Below are positions 55,696-64,000 of a DNA stretch of 64,000 nt, one piece after another. The DNA is from Aliidiomarina haloalkalitolerans (GTDB lineage: Bacteria; Pseudomonadota; Gammaproteobacteria; Enterobacterales; Alteromonadaceae), in contig NZ_PIPI01000001.1 of NCBI RefSeq assembly GCF_003987315.1, positions 744,001 to 808,000 on the forward strand, given 5' to 3'. The position numbers and the translations under genes were made by a program. How positions within the stretch are numbered: the first letter of the stretch is position 1; every line of letters starts with the position of its first letter. Below the pieces are notes generated by a model. It worked only from the letters and a program-made list of their open reading frames with translations. It did no database searches and was not told the DNA's origin.

Positions 55696-56336
55696 GATAA
55701 CTCCTGTAACCGAGATAATTCGCGGCGGATCATAGCCGCGCCAGCTAATTTAAACAATGCGGTATCCGGCAATGGCTGGCGATAATATACCGCTAAACGC
55801 TGAGCAAAGCGCCACGCTCGCGGCGGCCAACCCTGTTCGCTGCGCAATATAGCTCTTGCCAAAACTTGCTCAGCAAACTGTAATCGATTGGGTGGCTCAT
55901 CGCCGGCAAGATTATCAACGCTGATTTCAAAGTTGATGCCAGCCGCAAGACTAAGCAACCATTCCACTGCTTGCGGCGTAATTTCGACGGCTTCAAAGGC
56001 AGCCTGTTGCTCCGAACTACGGCCGTCAGGCGCATACCAGTAACCAAAATCGAGCAGTTGACGGCGAACCTTACCGGCGACGCACCAATGGGCAATTTCG
56101 TGCAATGCTGAGCGGGCAAATCCATGTGCAAAGATGATCCGATGATACGGATAGTTACCGTGTCGTGAGTGGCTTGCAGGCAGATAAATGGGTTCAGCAA
56201 AGCCAGCGCGCTGACCGTCAACAAGGACGGTTTGCTCGCTTTGCTGAAACTCACTATTAAACAGGCGGATCAATTGATCCGCCTGTACCGTTTGAGTTGT
56301 TGAAGTTGCTGCTACCGTTGCTTCAGCGGCAACCAT
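55692..56336 (-). CDS. epmC: Elongation factor P hydroxylase EpmC
   Basis: Hydroxylates the modified lysine of EF-P. 214 residues; after a 28-residue variable start the family core is clear: EPIYLPA, RIIFAHGFARSALHEIAHWCVAGK (metal-binding HE..H), DFGYWYAPDGRS, FEAVEITPQAVEWL and DNLAGDEPPNR. The ATG at 56336 has AAAGG just two bases ahead, unusually tight, so the start may differ. Located five bases after the S9 peptidase; the epmC-aroC-prmB-smrB neighbourhood is conserved in gammaproteobacteria. Confidence 0.93.
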   Translation of the reverse strand: MVAAEATVAATSTTQTVQADQLIRLFNSEFQQSEQTVLVDGQRAGFAEPIYLPASHSRHGNYPYHRIIFAHGFARSALHEIAHWCVAGKVRRQLLDFGYWYAPDGRSSEQQAAFEAVEITPQAVEWLLSLAAGINFEISVDNLAGDEPPNRLQFAEQVLARAILRSEQGWPPRAWRFAQRLAVYYRQPLPDTALFKLAGAAMIRRELSRLQELS

Positions 56337-56341
56337 AACCT

Positions 56342-59203
56342 TTACTCATAGTGTTGATACTCTAGTCCTTCTTGCCACCAACTTGGTGCTGGGGCGCCTT
56401 TTAAGAAGTGGTCAAAAAACTCGAGCATTTTAATGCTGTAGTCGATCTTATTTGCGAACCGCTGCAAGTGATGTGGCTCGCCTTCGTACTGCAGCATGAC
56501 CACAGGCTTGTCTAAGCGGCGCAGGGCTAAATAATACTCGATTCCCTGCTCCCATGGAACCGCTTCATCTTTGTCACCAAACTGAATTAACATCGGTGTA
56601 TTGATGCGGTCAGCAACAAACACCGGTGAATTCAAAAGATACGGTTCGAGGTTGTCAAACATGCTCTCACCAATGCGGCTTTGCCCAGTTTCGTATTGGA
56701 ACTGGCGAGCTAACCCTGTGCCCCAACGAATACCGCTATAAGCACTGGTCATGTTGGAGACTGGCGCACCCGAAACCACAGCCGTGAAGATATCGGTTTC
56801 TGCGACTAAGAAAGCGGCTTGATATCCCGACCAACTGTGGCCATGCAAACCAATCGCATTCGGCTCTGCTACGCCCATCTCGATAATCTTCTCAATCGCA
56901 GGTACGAGTGATTCAGTCGCACTGGGACCTGGAGCACCAATTCGGAAATGTACGTCCGGCAGGAACACCACATAATCCTGACCCAAGTAGAATGGGAAAT
57001 TAGGGCGATGGTTCACACGCATTTGATTCCACTGGTACAGGCGCTGTGAGAACTTCTCATAAAAATAGACCATCACCGGGTAGCGTTTGTTTGGATCGTA
57101 GTTGTCCGGCTTAATTAGCACTCCTTGCAATGGTTCACCACGGGTAGATTCCCACTCGACGAGTTCCGCATGGCCCCAAATGAATTCGTCCCGTTGCGGG
57201 TTCACATCGGTGAGGCGCTGGCGAGTCGAGAAGTCGCGCGGTGCAATCCACAAGTCTGGGAATTGACGGAAGTCTTGCTCGGTAAAGAGCAAACGTTGAT
57301 GGTCATCGCTATGCGCAACAAGGGAATAGGTTTTCTGATCTTCGAGCAGTGGTACTAATAACGCCTGTTGTCCCTGATTCAGTTGTGAGCTTTGCACTTC
57401 GAGCTGATAGAAACCCGAGTGTTTTAACTGCTCGTGGTACATCCGCACCAAAACCGGCTGTGTCGCGTCAATGTGACGCTGCTCGGTAAACATCGCAACG
57501 CGGAATTGTTGATTCTGGTCACGACCCACTCGAGTTAAGTTAGTTGCAACGTTATCAACCGTCACCTGCCAAATATCGAAGCGGTCATAAATCCAGAAAC
57601 CGCTGCTATGAGCCAACCAGCCGGCAAAGCCATAAGGGCTTGGCTCAGCAGGACGATCATTCTCTTCGTCAACCCATGACACCGCAACGTCGGTTGCTAA
57701 TGTTGTTACCTGCCCATTGGCTGCAGTGAACAATTGCACTTGGCTATCAGCCATAAAGACAACGTATTGACCGTCCGGAGAAATTAGGCCGCGCTGACTC
57801 GACGTTAAACGTTCAGCAACACGCTGACGTTCACCGCTGCGTAAATCAACATAATATAAATCGTGATAAAAACCGTCCCAAGTTCGGTCCCGCAAGTGTG
57901 GCTCTTGGTTTGACACCATCACTGCATGAGGGTTGTCACTGATCATGACGTTTTCATTCACATTGTCGCTAAGCGCTACTAATGTGCGCTCATTTAGGTG
58001 CAACACCGAGGTCGCCGTCGCGCGTTGACGTTGGCTATGGGTTTGCCGCTGCTGTGGCATAATCATGCCGTCATCACCGTGCCAAACTTGCAGTCGGCGA
58101 TCAACTAATAAGCGATCAAGGTCGTACAGATCAGCCATGCTTTCTGGCTGTGGGCGTGACTCTGCTTTCACCGCTGGTGTTGGCCGGTGGCCAATGAACA
58201 ATCGCGCATTGTCGTCGCTCCAACGAATTGGACTATGCTCCGACAAAATCATATTGGGGCGGTCTGTGTTAACCGCTTCAGCACCGCCACCCGCTTGCCA
58301 CAACCACAGTGTTTGCGGTGTTTCGCGTAAATTACTGTCGCTGTCGGCAACCAAGAATGCCAAGGCTTGGCCATTTGGTGCAAAAGTCAGTTTGCTAGCC
58401 ACTTTGTTTGCTGTTTGCAGTAAGGTGCTGCCACTATGATTGGCAAGGTTATAGACCACAACAGCATGCTCAGTTGCAGGCTTCTTCTCTTCGCTAGTTG
58501 CCTCGCTGCCCGTCGATTCGGTATTCGCAAGTTCCCGCACAAGGTGCAGTGCTAAACGATGACCTTCGCTAGCAGCGACAATGTCGACAACATTATGAAT
58601 CAACGTTTGCTCACTTGAATTCAAATCAATCAAACGCAACAAAGAACCATGTTCACTGCCGTTCTCTTTTGCGTAAGTGTCGTTGTGTAGCACATAGAAA
58701 AACTGTCCGTCTGCGGCAAAACCGGTCGCTTGAGCGTGACTGAATACTTCCTGCTCACCACTCGTCACGTCCACTAAAACGGCATTTTGAACCAACTTAC
58801 GGCGCTCTTCCCGACTCGTTGCGCGTTCGCGCTCAAGTAACGGTGGCTCTTGCAAAAACACCGCAAAACGGCCATCACTAGAAAGCTGTGGACGCATCCC
58901 TCGCTCGACAAGATAGATAGTTCCGTCGTTAGTACGCACGACTTGACCTTCACGATCGCCATAGTCTGGGTTGGCAGAAAAGGCGATGACACTGAGGTCA
59001 TCGGTGGTAACTTGCTGTTGAATCTCGCGGAACTGCATAATGTCGGTTAGTTCCAACGCCCGCGGTTGTGTCGTTGCTGAACGGTTCTGTGCCTGAGCAT
59101 CACTAGTCTGCATGCCGAATGGCAACAGCGCGACGATCATGACAACCGGCAACCAACGATGGCGCAGTCGGTTAAGCATGTGTCGAGTAAACATGTGCTG
59201 CAT
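56342..59203 (-). CDS. Secreted S9-family prolyl-oligopeptidase-like peptidase
   Basis: 953 residues from ATG 59203 (GAGG upstream). An N-terminal signal segment (WLPVVMIVALLPFGMQT) exports it to the periplasm. A beta-propeller of WD-like blades occupies about residues 40-680, then an alpha/beta hydrolase: GLHGHSWSGYQAAFL with nucleophile Ser, Asp in GDKDEAVPWEQG and His in EGEPHHLQRF. Likely an aminopeptidase or dipeptidyl-peptidase type enzyme feeding peptide uptake, which suits an amino-acid-degrading organism. Between the MFS gene and epmC. Confidence 0.92.
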   Translation of the reverse strand: MQHMFTRHMLNRLRHRWLPVVMIVALLPFGMQTSDAQAQNRSATTQPRALELTDIMQFREIQQQVTTDDLSVIAFSANPDYGDREGQVVRTNDGTIYLVERGMRPQLSSDGRFAVFLQEPPLLERERATSREERRKLVQNAVLVDVTSGEQEVFSHAQATGFAADGQFFYVLHNDTYAKENGSEHGSLLRLIDLNSSEQTLIHNVVDIVAASEGHRLALHLVRELANTESTGSEATSEEKKPATEHAVVVYNLANHSGSTLLQTANKVASKLTFAPNGQALAFLVADSDSNLRETPQTLWLWQAGGGAEAVNTDRPNMILSEHSPIRWSDDNARLFIGHRPTPAVKAESRPQPESMADLYDLDRLLVDRRLQVWHGDDGMIMPQQRQTHSQRQRATATSVLHLNERTLVALSDNVNENVMISDNPHAVMVSNQEPHLRDRTWDGFYHDLYYVDLRSGERQRVAERLTSSQRGLISPDGQYVVFMADSQVQLFTAANGQVTTLATDVAVSWVDEENDRPAEPSPYGFAGWLAHSSGFWIYDRFDIWQVTVDNVATNLTRVGRDQNQQFRVAMFTEQRHIDATQPVLVRMYHEQLKHSGFYQLEVQSSQLNQGQQALLVPLLEDQKTYSLVAHSDDHQRLLFTEQDFRQFPDLWIAPRDFSTRQRLTDVNPQRDEFIWGHAELVEWESTRGEPLQGVLIKPDNYDPNKRYPVMVYFYEKFSQRLYQWNQMRVNHRPNFPFYLGQDYVVFLPDVHFRIGAPGPSATESLVPAIEKIIEMGVAEPNAIGLHGHSWSGYQAAFLVAETDIFTAVVSGAPVSNMTSAYSGIRWGTGLARQFQYETGQSRIGESMFDNLEPYLLNSPVFVADRINTPMLIQFGDKDEAVPWEQGIEYYLALRRLDKPVVMLQYEGEPHHLQRFANKIDYSIKMLEFFDHFLKGAPAPSWWQEGLEYQHYE

Positions 59204-59290
59204 GAGTGTCCTCACTTTTTGTTTGATTTAGAATGATTATCGCCAAATCGAAGTGAATGCTCTAGCCCCTTAATCGCAGCGGTCGGCACG

Positions 59291-60457
59291 TTAATCTCGC
59301 GGAATGGCCGCAGCCGCAAAGAATCCAAGCAAAGTGGCGAATGCCGCAAACATAAACGTGGTTTCCGCACCAGCCCCCTGCTGCCAAGTTAAACCGGCTA
59401 ACCAAGCGCCAAGGGCACCGCCACCACCGAAGCAAATACTGACATAAATTGCTTGGCCACGGCTGTGTTGTGCAGCGGGGAAATACCGATGGACAAAACG
59501 CATGGCGGCGCTGTGATGAAGGGCGAAGCTAAAGGCATGAATCAGTTGAATACCAACCAACCATAGTAATGATCCGGCAAACTGGGCAAGCAGCGCCCAG
59601 CGAATGGCAGTCACAGCTAAACAGAACATCAGTAAATAACGCACTGGGTAGCGAACTACGGTGCGGCCAGCCACCATAAACATTACCACTTCAGCGGCAA
59701 CTCCAAGCGCAATTAACCCACCTACCGCCATTGGCGCATAGCCAAGTTGGTTTAAATATAAGGCGAAAAAGGCATAAAACGGAGCGAAACTGATTTGTAG
59801 TAGCAAGGTTGAGAGCATAAACATGACGAACGGTCGCCGCCGCACACGTCGCCAGAACTTTTCTTCGTCAATGTCGCCGTGACTGGCCGTATGGCTGCTT
59901 GGTTCTTGTAATAAACTGACGGCAATTAAGAGCGGTAATAGCAGCACCGCGGCGACCAGCGGAAAGCTTTGTTTGCCGCCCCAAGCGAGGATTTCAGCGG
60001 TGATCAAGGCGACGATGATAAAGCCTATCGAACCACCCATGCGAATCCGGCTATACAAGTGCTGTTGGGCGCCAAGTGAGCCGAGCGTCACGACTTCGAG
60101 TTGGGGTAAAATTGCCGACCAAAAGAAGCTGATCAACCCGAGCATGAGTGCCACACTGGTATAACTTTCCAGCTGTGTTAGCGCCAACAAAAGCACCAAC
60201 GAAGCAACAACCCCTGCGCGGATTAGTGGCAACAAGCGACCAAGGCGATCGCCGACACTCGCCCAAACCGGTGGGCCTATAATTCGACACAAGGTCGAAA
60301 TGGCAATCAGCTCACCAATTTGTCGTGATTCAAAGCCAAGCGCATCGAGGTAAACCCCAAGATACGGCACCATCAATGCGAGCACGGCAAAATAGCCAAA
60401 ATAAGACCAACTCAAGCGCCGGCATTGGCGCTTAAAGGCAGCCGTTGTATCGGTCAT
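59291..60457 (-). CDS. MFS transporter, phenylpropionate-permease-like
   Basis: A 388-residue integral membrane protein with about 12 helices in two six-helix halves. The opening LSWSYFGYFAVLALMVPYLG and the motif IGPPVWASVGDRLGR resemble the HcaT/MFS_1-like permease family. The substrate is unknown. It follows aroC by 54 bases on the same strand and may be co-transcribed. The sequence between it and the peptidase (about 87 bases) holds nothing I can name. Confidence 0.9.
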   Translation of the reverse strand: MTDTTAAFKRQCRRLSWSYFGYFAVLALMVPYLGVYLDALGFESRQIGELIAISTLCRIIGPPVWASVGDRLGRLLPLIRAGVVASLVLLLALTQLESYTSVALMLGLISFFWSAILPQLEVVTLGSLGAQQHLYSRIRMGGSIGFIIVALITAEILAWGGKQSFPLVAAVLLLPLLIAVSLLQEPSSHTASHGDIDEEKFWRRVRRRPFVMFMLSTLLLQISFAPFYAFFALYLNQLGYAPMAVGGLIALGVAAEVVMFMVAGRTVVRYPVRYLLMFCLAVTAIRWALLAQFAGSLLWLVGIQLIHAFSFALHHSAAMRFVHRYFPAAQHSRGQAIYVSICFGGGGALGAWLAGLTWQQGAGAETTFMFAAFATLLGFFAAAAIPRD

Positions 60458-60511
60458 TGCTGACGTCCTTTTTATGGGAGATAGGCTGGGCAGCGCAGCC
60501 TACCCGCCACG

Positions 60512-61597
60512 CTATTTTAAAATTGGGAATTGATGTGAAACGGCACCATTTTGGGCACGTTGACGTAAAATATGATCAATTAAAACTAATGCCATCATCG
60601 CCTCGGCGATCGGTACGGCACGAATACCGACACACGGATCGTGCCGACCATGCGTGCTGATTGTTTGTGCTTGGCCGTGAACGTCAATGGTTTGCCCTGG
60701 CTTCTTAATGCTGGACGTCGGTTTCAGAGCAATTTCAGCAACGACCGTTTGACCGCTGCTAATACCGCCTAAAACACCACCGGCGTGATTTGAGCTAAAT
60801 CCAGTCGGTGTCATCTCATCACGATGTTCTGAACCTCGTTGTTCAACCACCGCAAAGCCATCGCCAATGCTCACTGCTTTTACTGCGTTAATTGACATCA
60901 AAGCTTTCGCTAAATCCGCGTCGAGGCGATCAAATACTGGTTCACCAAGCCCCGCAGGCACGCCAATGGCCTCCACGCGAATACGCGCACCAATCGAGTC
61001 ACCCTCTTTTTTCAATTGACGAATGAGAGCGTCGAGATCATCGAGGCGAGCAGGATCTGGAAAGAAAAATGGATTCTCGTAGACTTGAGTCCAATCATAT
61101 TGCTCGGCGTGAATGGCACCCATTTGGGTCATTGCCGCACGCACAGTTATGCCCATTTGGGCTAATAATTGCTTGGCAATTGCACCGGCCGCAACACGCA
61201 TTGCCGTTTCCCGTGCGGACGAGCGACCACCACCACGATAATCGCGAAAACCGTATTTATGCGCGTAGGTGTAGTCCGCATGACCAGGACGGAATAAATC
61301 TTTGATGTCTGAGTAATCTTTGCTGCGCTGATCCGTGTTTTCAATCACCAACCCGATCGGTGTTCCGGTTGTCTTACCTTCAAATACACCGGACAAAATT
61401 TTCACTTCGTCAGCTTCTCGGCGCGGTGTAGTGTAACGATTAGCGCCCGGCTTGCGGCGATCAAGCTCAGCTTGAATGAATGCCTCGTCAATCGCTAAAC
61501 CCGGTGGGCAACCATCAATAATAGCCCCTAATGCAGGACCATGGCTCTCGCCAAACGTCGTGACTCGAAATAGTTCGCCAAAGGTATTTGCACTCAT
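60512..61597 (-). CDS. aroC: Chorismate synthase
   Basis: Last step of the shikimate pathway, EPSP to chorismate, with reduced FMN. 361 residues, E. coli length. [34 protein letters not shown] and [18 protein letters not shown] are diagnostic. The start overlaps the prmB stop by four bases (ATGA). Aligned with the conserved prmB-aroC pair. Confidence 0.98.
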   Translation of the reverse strand: MSANTFGELFRVTTFGESHGPALGAIIDGCPPGLAIDEAFIQAELDRRKPGANRYTTPRREADEVKILSGVFEGKTTGTPIGLVIENTDQRSKDYSDIKDLFRPGHADYTYAHKYGFRDYRGGGRSSARETAMRVAAGAIAKQLLAQMGITVRAAMTQMGAIHAEQYDWTQVYENPFFFPDPARLDDLDALIRQLKKEGDSIGARIRVEAIGVPAGLGEPVFDRLDADLAKALMSINAVKAVSIGDGFAVVEQRGSEHRDEMTPTGFSSNHAGGVLGGISSGQTVVAEIALKPTSSIKKPGQTIDVHGQAQTISTHGRHDPCVGIRAVPIAEAMMALVLIDHILRQRAQNGAVSHQFPILK

Positions 61598-62529
61598 GCG
61601 TAACGTCCTCCAGAGCGAATGGTTTCAGCGTGGTCGAGTAATTGTTCGCGCGAAATCATAAAGACACCATCGCCACCGCGTTCAAACTCGATCCACATGA
61701 ACGGGACATCCGGCCATTGTTCATCCATGTGCACCATACTATTACCCACTTCACAGATAAGTAAGGCGCCAGGGGTCATGTGCGCAGGTGCGTCGAGCAG
61801 AATACGACGGACTAAGTCCAAACCATCTAGACCTGCCGCTAGTCCTAATTCTGGCTCGTGATGATATTCGTCTGGCAGATCGGCCATATCTTCCGCATCA
61901 ACGTACGGTGGATTGGTCACAATCAAGTCATATAAACGGCCTTCTAACGCGTTAAAGCCGTCGGACTCTATTGCTTCAACTCGATGACTTAAACCATGTT
62001 CCTCGATATTCATGCGCGCCACAGCCAATGCATCGAGACTAATATCGACGGCATCGACTTCGGCTTCTGCAAATGCATAGGCACAAGCGATGGCGATACA
62101 GCCTGAGCCGGTGCATAAGTCTAAGATACGCTCGGGTTCATGGGTCAGCCACGGCTGAAATTGTTTCTCGATAAGTTCCGCAATCGGTGAACGTGGGACT
62201 AACACACGCTCGTCGACGTAAAAAGGTAGGTCGCAAAACCACGCTTTGTGGACGAGGTAGGCAGCTGGTACCTTGTCGCGAATGCGCCGGTTGACTAATG
62301 CCGCAAGTTGCACTTTTTCGTCATAGGTTAAGCGGCAATCACGGAATTCATACAGCTCTGGAAACGACATCGAAGTGATTGCGGAGAGTAGTAGATTGGC
62401 TTCTTCCCAGCCATTCGCTGCACCGTGACCAAAATAGACATCTGCACCATGCAAGGTCGACGCAATGTAGCGCTGCCAGTCAGCAATCGTTAGAAGATCG
62501 TCGGTAAGTTGGGCATATTCATGAGTCAC
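61594..62529 (-). CDS. prmB: Ribosomal protein L3 glutamine methyltransferase
   Basis: S-adenosylmethionine-dependent N5-glutamine methyltransferase of the PrmB/HemK family, 311 residues. The N-terminal helical domain precedes the methyltransferase fold with [18 protein letters not shown] (SAM site) and the catalytic [10 protein letters not shown]. The position upstream of aroC and divergent from smrB selects PrmB over PrmC (no prfA adjacent). Confidence 0.96.
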   Translation of the reverse strand: MTHEYAQLTDDLLTIADWQRYIASTLHGADVYFGHGAANGWEEANLLLSAITSMSFPELYEFRDCRLTYDEKVQLAALVNRRIRDKVPAAYLVHKAWFCDLPFYVDERVLVPRSPIAELIEKQFQPWLTHEPERILDLCTGSGCIAIACAYAFAEAEVDAVDISLDALAVARMNIEEHGLSHRVEAIESDGFNALEGRLYDLIVTNPPYVDAEDMADLPDEYHHEPELGLAAGLDGLDLVRRILLDAPAHMTPGALLICEVGNSMVHMDEQWPDVPFMWIEFERGGDGVFMISREQLLDHAETIRSGGRYA

Positions 62530-62648
62530 GTTTTACTCTCCAAACTAAACGTTTTGTATTGTATAACTGCCTATTATACGCATGATTTTGTATCATAGGG
62601 CGACCAAGAATAGAAAGAAGCACAGAAAACTGTAAGGATTTATCTGCA

Positions 62649-63215
62649 ATGGCGAAAAAACCTAAGGCTCCGGCGGACACGAAAGCCCCAGAGCAGCTAA
62701 GTGCCGAAGAGTTGGCATTATTCCAAGCGGCAGTTGCCGGTGCGACGCCATTGCAACAAGACGAAATACCACCGCCGGCCCCGAAGCTAAAAGCTAAACG
62801 AGTTTTTCAGCAACGCCACGAGAAAACCCTCCAGCGGGTGCAAGCCACAGATCCATTCTCTGATCACTTTCAGCCCAATTTACCAACAGGGACCATGCAA
62901 TGGGTGGCGACAGGCGACGAGCCCTATTTGGCTAAACGCTTGCGCCGCGGCGATTTTGACCCGGAAATGATTTTGGATTTGCACGGTTACACCAAGGCCA
63001 ATGCGCGCTTAGAGCTTGCCGCTGCAATTGCCGCATGCGTTGCGGAAAACATAGCCTGTTTGTGTGTTGTACATGGTATTGGGCATGGCATTTTACGCCA
63101 ACAAGTACCAGCTTGGCTCACTCAGCATCCGGCGATACGTGCATTCCATCAAGCGCCACTTGAGTGGGGCGGGCAAGGCGCTTTGTTAGTGTTACTGCGT
63201 GTCACTGAAAACTAG
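62649..63215 (+). CDS. smrB: SmrB, Smr-domain endonuclease (ribosome rescue)
   Basis: A 188-residue protein with a proline/lysine-rich N-terminus and a C-terminal Smr domain from about residue 110 (MILDLHGYTKANARLEL, then CVVHGIGHGILRQQVPAWL). In E. coli SmrB cleaves mRNA between collided ribosomes. It is divergent from prmB as in E. coli. The region between 62530 and 62648 shows no strong promoter motif. Confidence 0.94.
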   Translation: MAKKPKAPADTKAPEQLSAEELALFQAAVAGATPLQQDEIPPPAPKLKAKRVFQQRHEKTLQRVQATDPFSDHFQPNLPTGTMQWVATGDEPYLAKRLRRGDFDPEMILDLHGYTKANARLELAAAIAACVAENIACLCVVHGIGHGILRQQVPAWLTQHPAIRAFHQAPLEWGGQGALLVLLRVTEN

Positions 63216-63239
63216 CAGCTGCCAGTGAAGGCCGACGGT

Positions 63240-63295
63240 TTAAGCGTCCAAACTTAAGCGCCCAAACTTAAGCGCCCAAACTTAAACGCCACAAG
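63240..63295. repeat. 14-bp tandem repeat, three copies plus a degenerate fourth
   Basis: TTAAGCGTCCAAAC, TTAAGCGCCCAAAC and TTAAGCGCCCAAAC lie head to tail (63240-63281), then the decayed TTAAACGCCACAAG. The array fills the gap between the convergent smrB and sixA genes. No clear intrinsic terminator is present there. Confidence 0.9.
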
Positions 63296-63311
63296 ACCCT
63301 CACTGCGTCGA

Positions 63312-63794
63312 CTAGTCTTGGCAATGCATGCCTTGCCAGAATCCCTGCATTGCTAAAGGTTCTAGGTCAAGTTGCGCAATCCCTGCAGTAGGAAATAGCG
63401 GTGGCTGCACCGTGCGGTCAAGGTACGCCGTGAGATAACAAACAAATGGCATGTGGGAAACGAGCAAGACGTGCTCAGCGGGTTCGATCTGTAATCGTGC
63501 CAACAATGAGCTCGCAAATAACTCTGCATCACCTTCAGGCGTGATTTCACTGGATGTTTCAATCACTTCAGCGGCAACATGTTGAGCGACTTCATGCCAG
63601 GTTTGTTGGGCACGCACGTAAGGGCTGACAATAACTAAGTCAATTTTCTCGACTTGGCTTGCTAACCATTCGCCTGCGGTTTTCGCTTCCTCGTGACCGT
63701 GGGCCGTGAGTTCACGCTCTTGATCAGGTTGCACAACACCGGCACACAGTGTGGGTGAACAAGCTTCACCATGACGCATTACATACAATTTCAT
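63312..63794 (-). CDS. sixA: Phosphohistidine phosphatase SixA
   Basis: Histidine-phosphatase-superfamily enzyme that removes phosphate from phosphohistidine of HPt or NPr proteins. 160 residues with RHGEA at 7-11, the second catalytic His in LLVSHMPFV and Arg in VSPYVRAQQT. It starts immediately after the rnfH stop (TAAATG), so the two are co-transcribed. Confidence 0.93.
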   Translation of the reverse strand: MKLYVMRHGEACSPTLCAGVVQPDQERELTAHGHEEAKTAGEWLASQVEKIDLVIVSPYVRAQQTWHEVAQHVAAEVIETSSEITPEGDAELFASSLLARLQIEPAEHVLLVSHMPFVCYLTAYLDRTVQPPLFPTAGIAQLDLEPLAMQGFWQGMHCQD

Positions 63795-64000
63795 TTACTT
63801 CTGACTCCGCTGTCGATCAGGTCGACCACCGGTGACTTTGTCTGCCCGTCCATCTTCTTTCGCTTGTTCAGCGCGACGACGACGGATTTCTTTTGGATCG
63901 GCAATCAAGGGGCGATAGATTTCGATGCGATCCCCTTGCCGTACCGTATCGGTCGGTTTGCAGGTCTTATTCCAAATACCTACCGCATTGGTTTGTAGAT
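63795..64000 (-). CDS. rnfH: RnfH-family (UPF0125) protein, 5' end outside window
   Basis: The last 68 codons are visible. The stretch [19 protein letters not shown], then [20 protein letters not shown], is characteristic of RnfH, a small ubiquitin-like fold protein of unclear role often near smpB and ratA. The frame ends in TAA at 63795-63797, followed at once by sixA. Confidence 0.9.
   Translation of the reverse strand, partial: LQTNAVGIWNKTCKPTDTVRQGDRIEIYRPLIADPKEIRRRRAEQAKEDGRADKVTGGRPDRQRSQK

Noticed and set aside
63240-63295. CRISPR-like array
   Set aside because: Units are contiguous without spacers and only 14 bases long; no cas genes in the window.

Overview
The window reads as chromosomal DNA of a marine gammaproteobacterium of the Alteromonadales, most likely Idiomarinaceae (Idiomarina/Pseudidiomarina-like). 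This is an inference from content: a gltA <> sdhCDAB-sucABCD block, a LiuR-controlled leucine-degradation operon followed by acetoacetyl-CoA synthetase, EpmC/SmrB/TrmO/Rnk orthologues and moderate GC. Genes are dense on both strands. I saw no rRNA, tRNA or CRISPR array.

Layout. 1-2.4 kb: a partial acyl-CoA dehydrogenase divergent from a LysR regulator, then a small Cys-containing protein. 2.5-5.6 kb: a low-density variable patch with a Sel1-type secreted protein, an IS256-family relic, an unknown two-helix membrane protein and a frameshifted Rhs/YD-repeat remnant. 5.6-17.2 kb: the TCA-cycle block, sucD-C-B-A and sdhB-A-D-C on the minus strand, divergent from gltA. SucB carries two lipoyl domains, and an intrinsic terminator separates sdh from suc. 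17.3-19.6 kb: convergent metA and metY; metY has a MetJ-like operator array and a long inverted repeat upstream. 19.8-28.2 kb: an efflux operon of one adaptor lipoprotein and two RND permeases, with a DMT exporter overlapping its end. 28.2-33.3 kb: rnk, a metallophosphoesterase, a large unknown membrane protein, a PadR/HAAS pair that may be leaderless, and a 36-residue membrane peptide.

33.3-43.6 kb: acetyl-CoA acetyltransferase divergent from liuRABCDE and aacS, with a LiuR-type palindrome between them. Together these convert leucine-derived isovaleryl-CoA to acetoacetate and then acetyl-CoA for the TCA block; the ETF:ubiquinone oxidoreductase at 46-47.7 kb would take electrons from the acyl-CoA dehydrogenases. 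43.8-46 kb: a membrane GGDEF-EAL protein. 47.8-50 kb: a Nudix hydrolase coupled to an unrecognised 323-residue protein, next to an H-NS family gene.

50-64 kb: DUF4097-type protein, trmO, proS, gpt, a 2Fe-2S ferredoxin, and the conserved smrB <> prmB-aroC ... epmC neighbourhood, here with an MFS transporter and an S9 peptidase between aroC and epmC. It ends with sixA and a partial rnfH. The least explained items are the 323-aa/Nudix pair, the Rhs/166-aa remnant, the 616-aa membrane protein and the 36-aa peptide.
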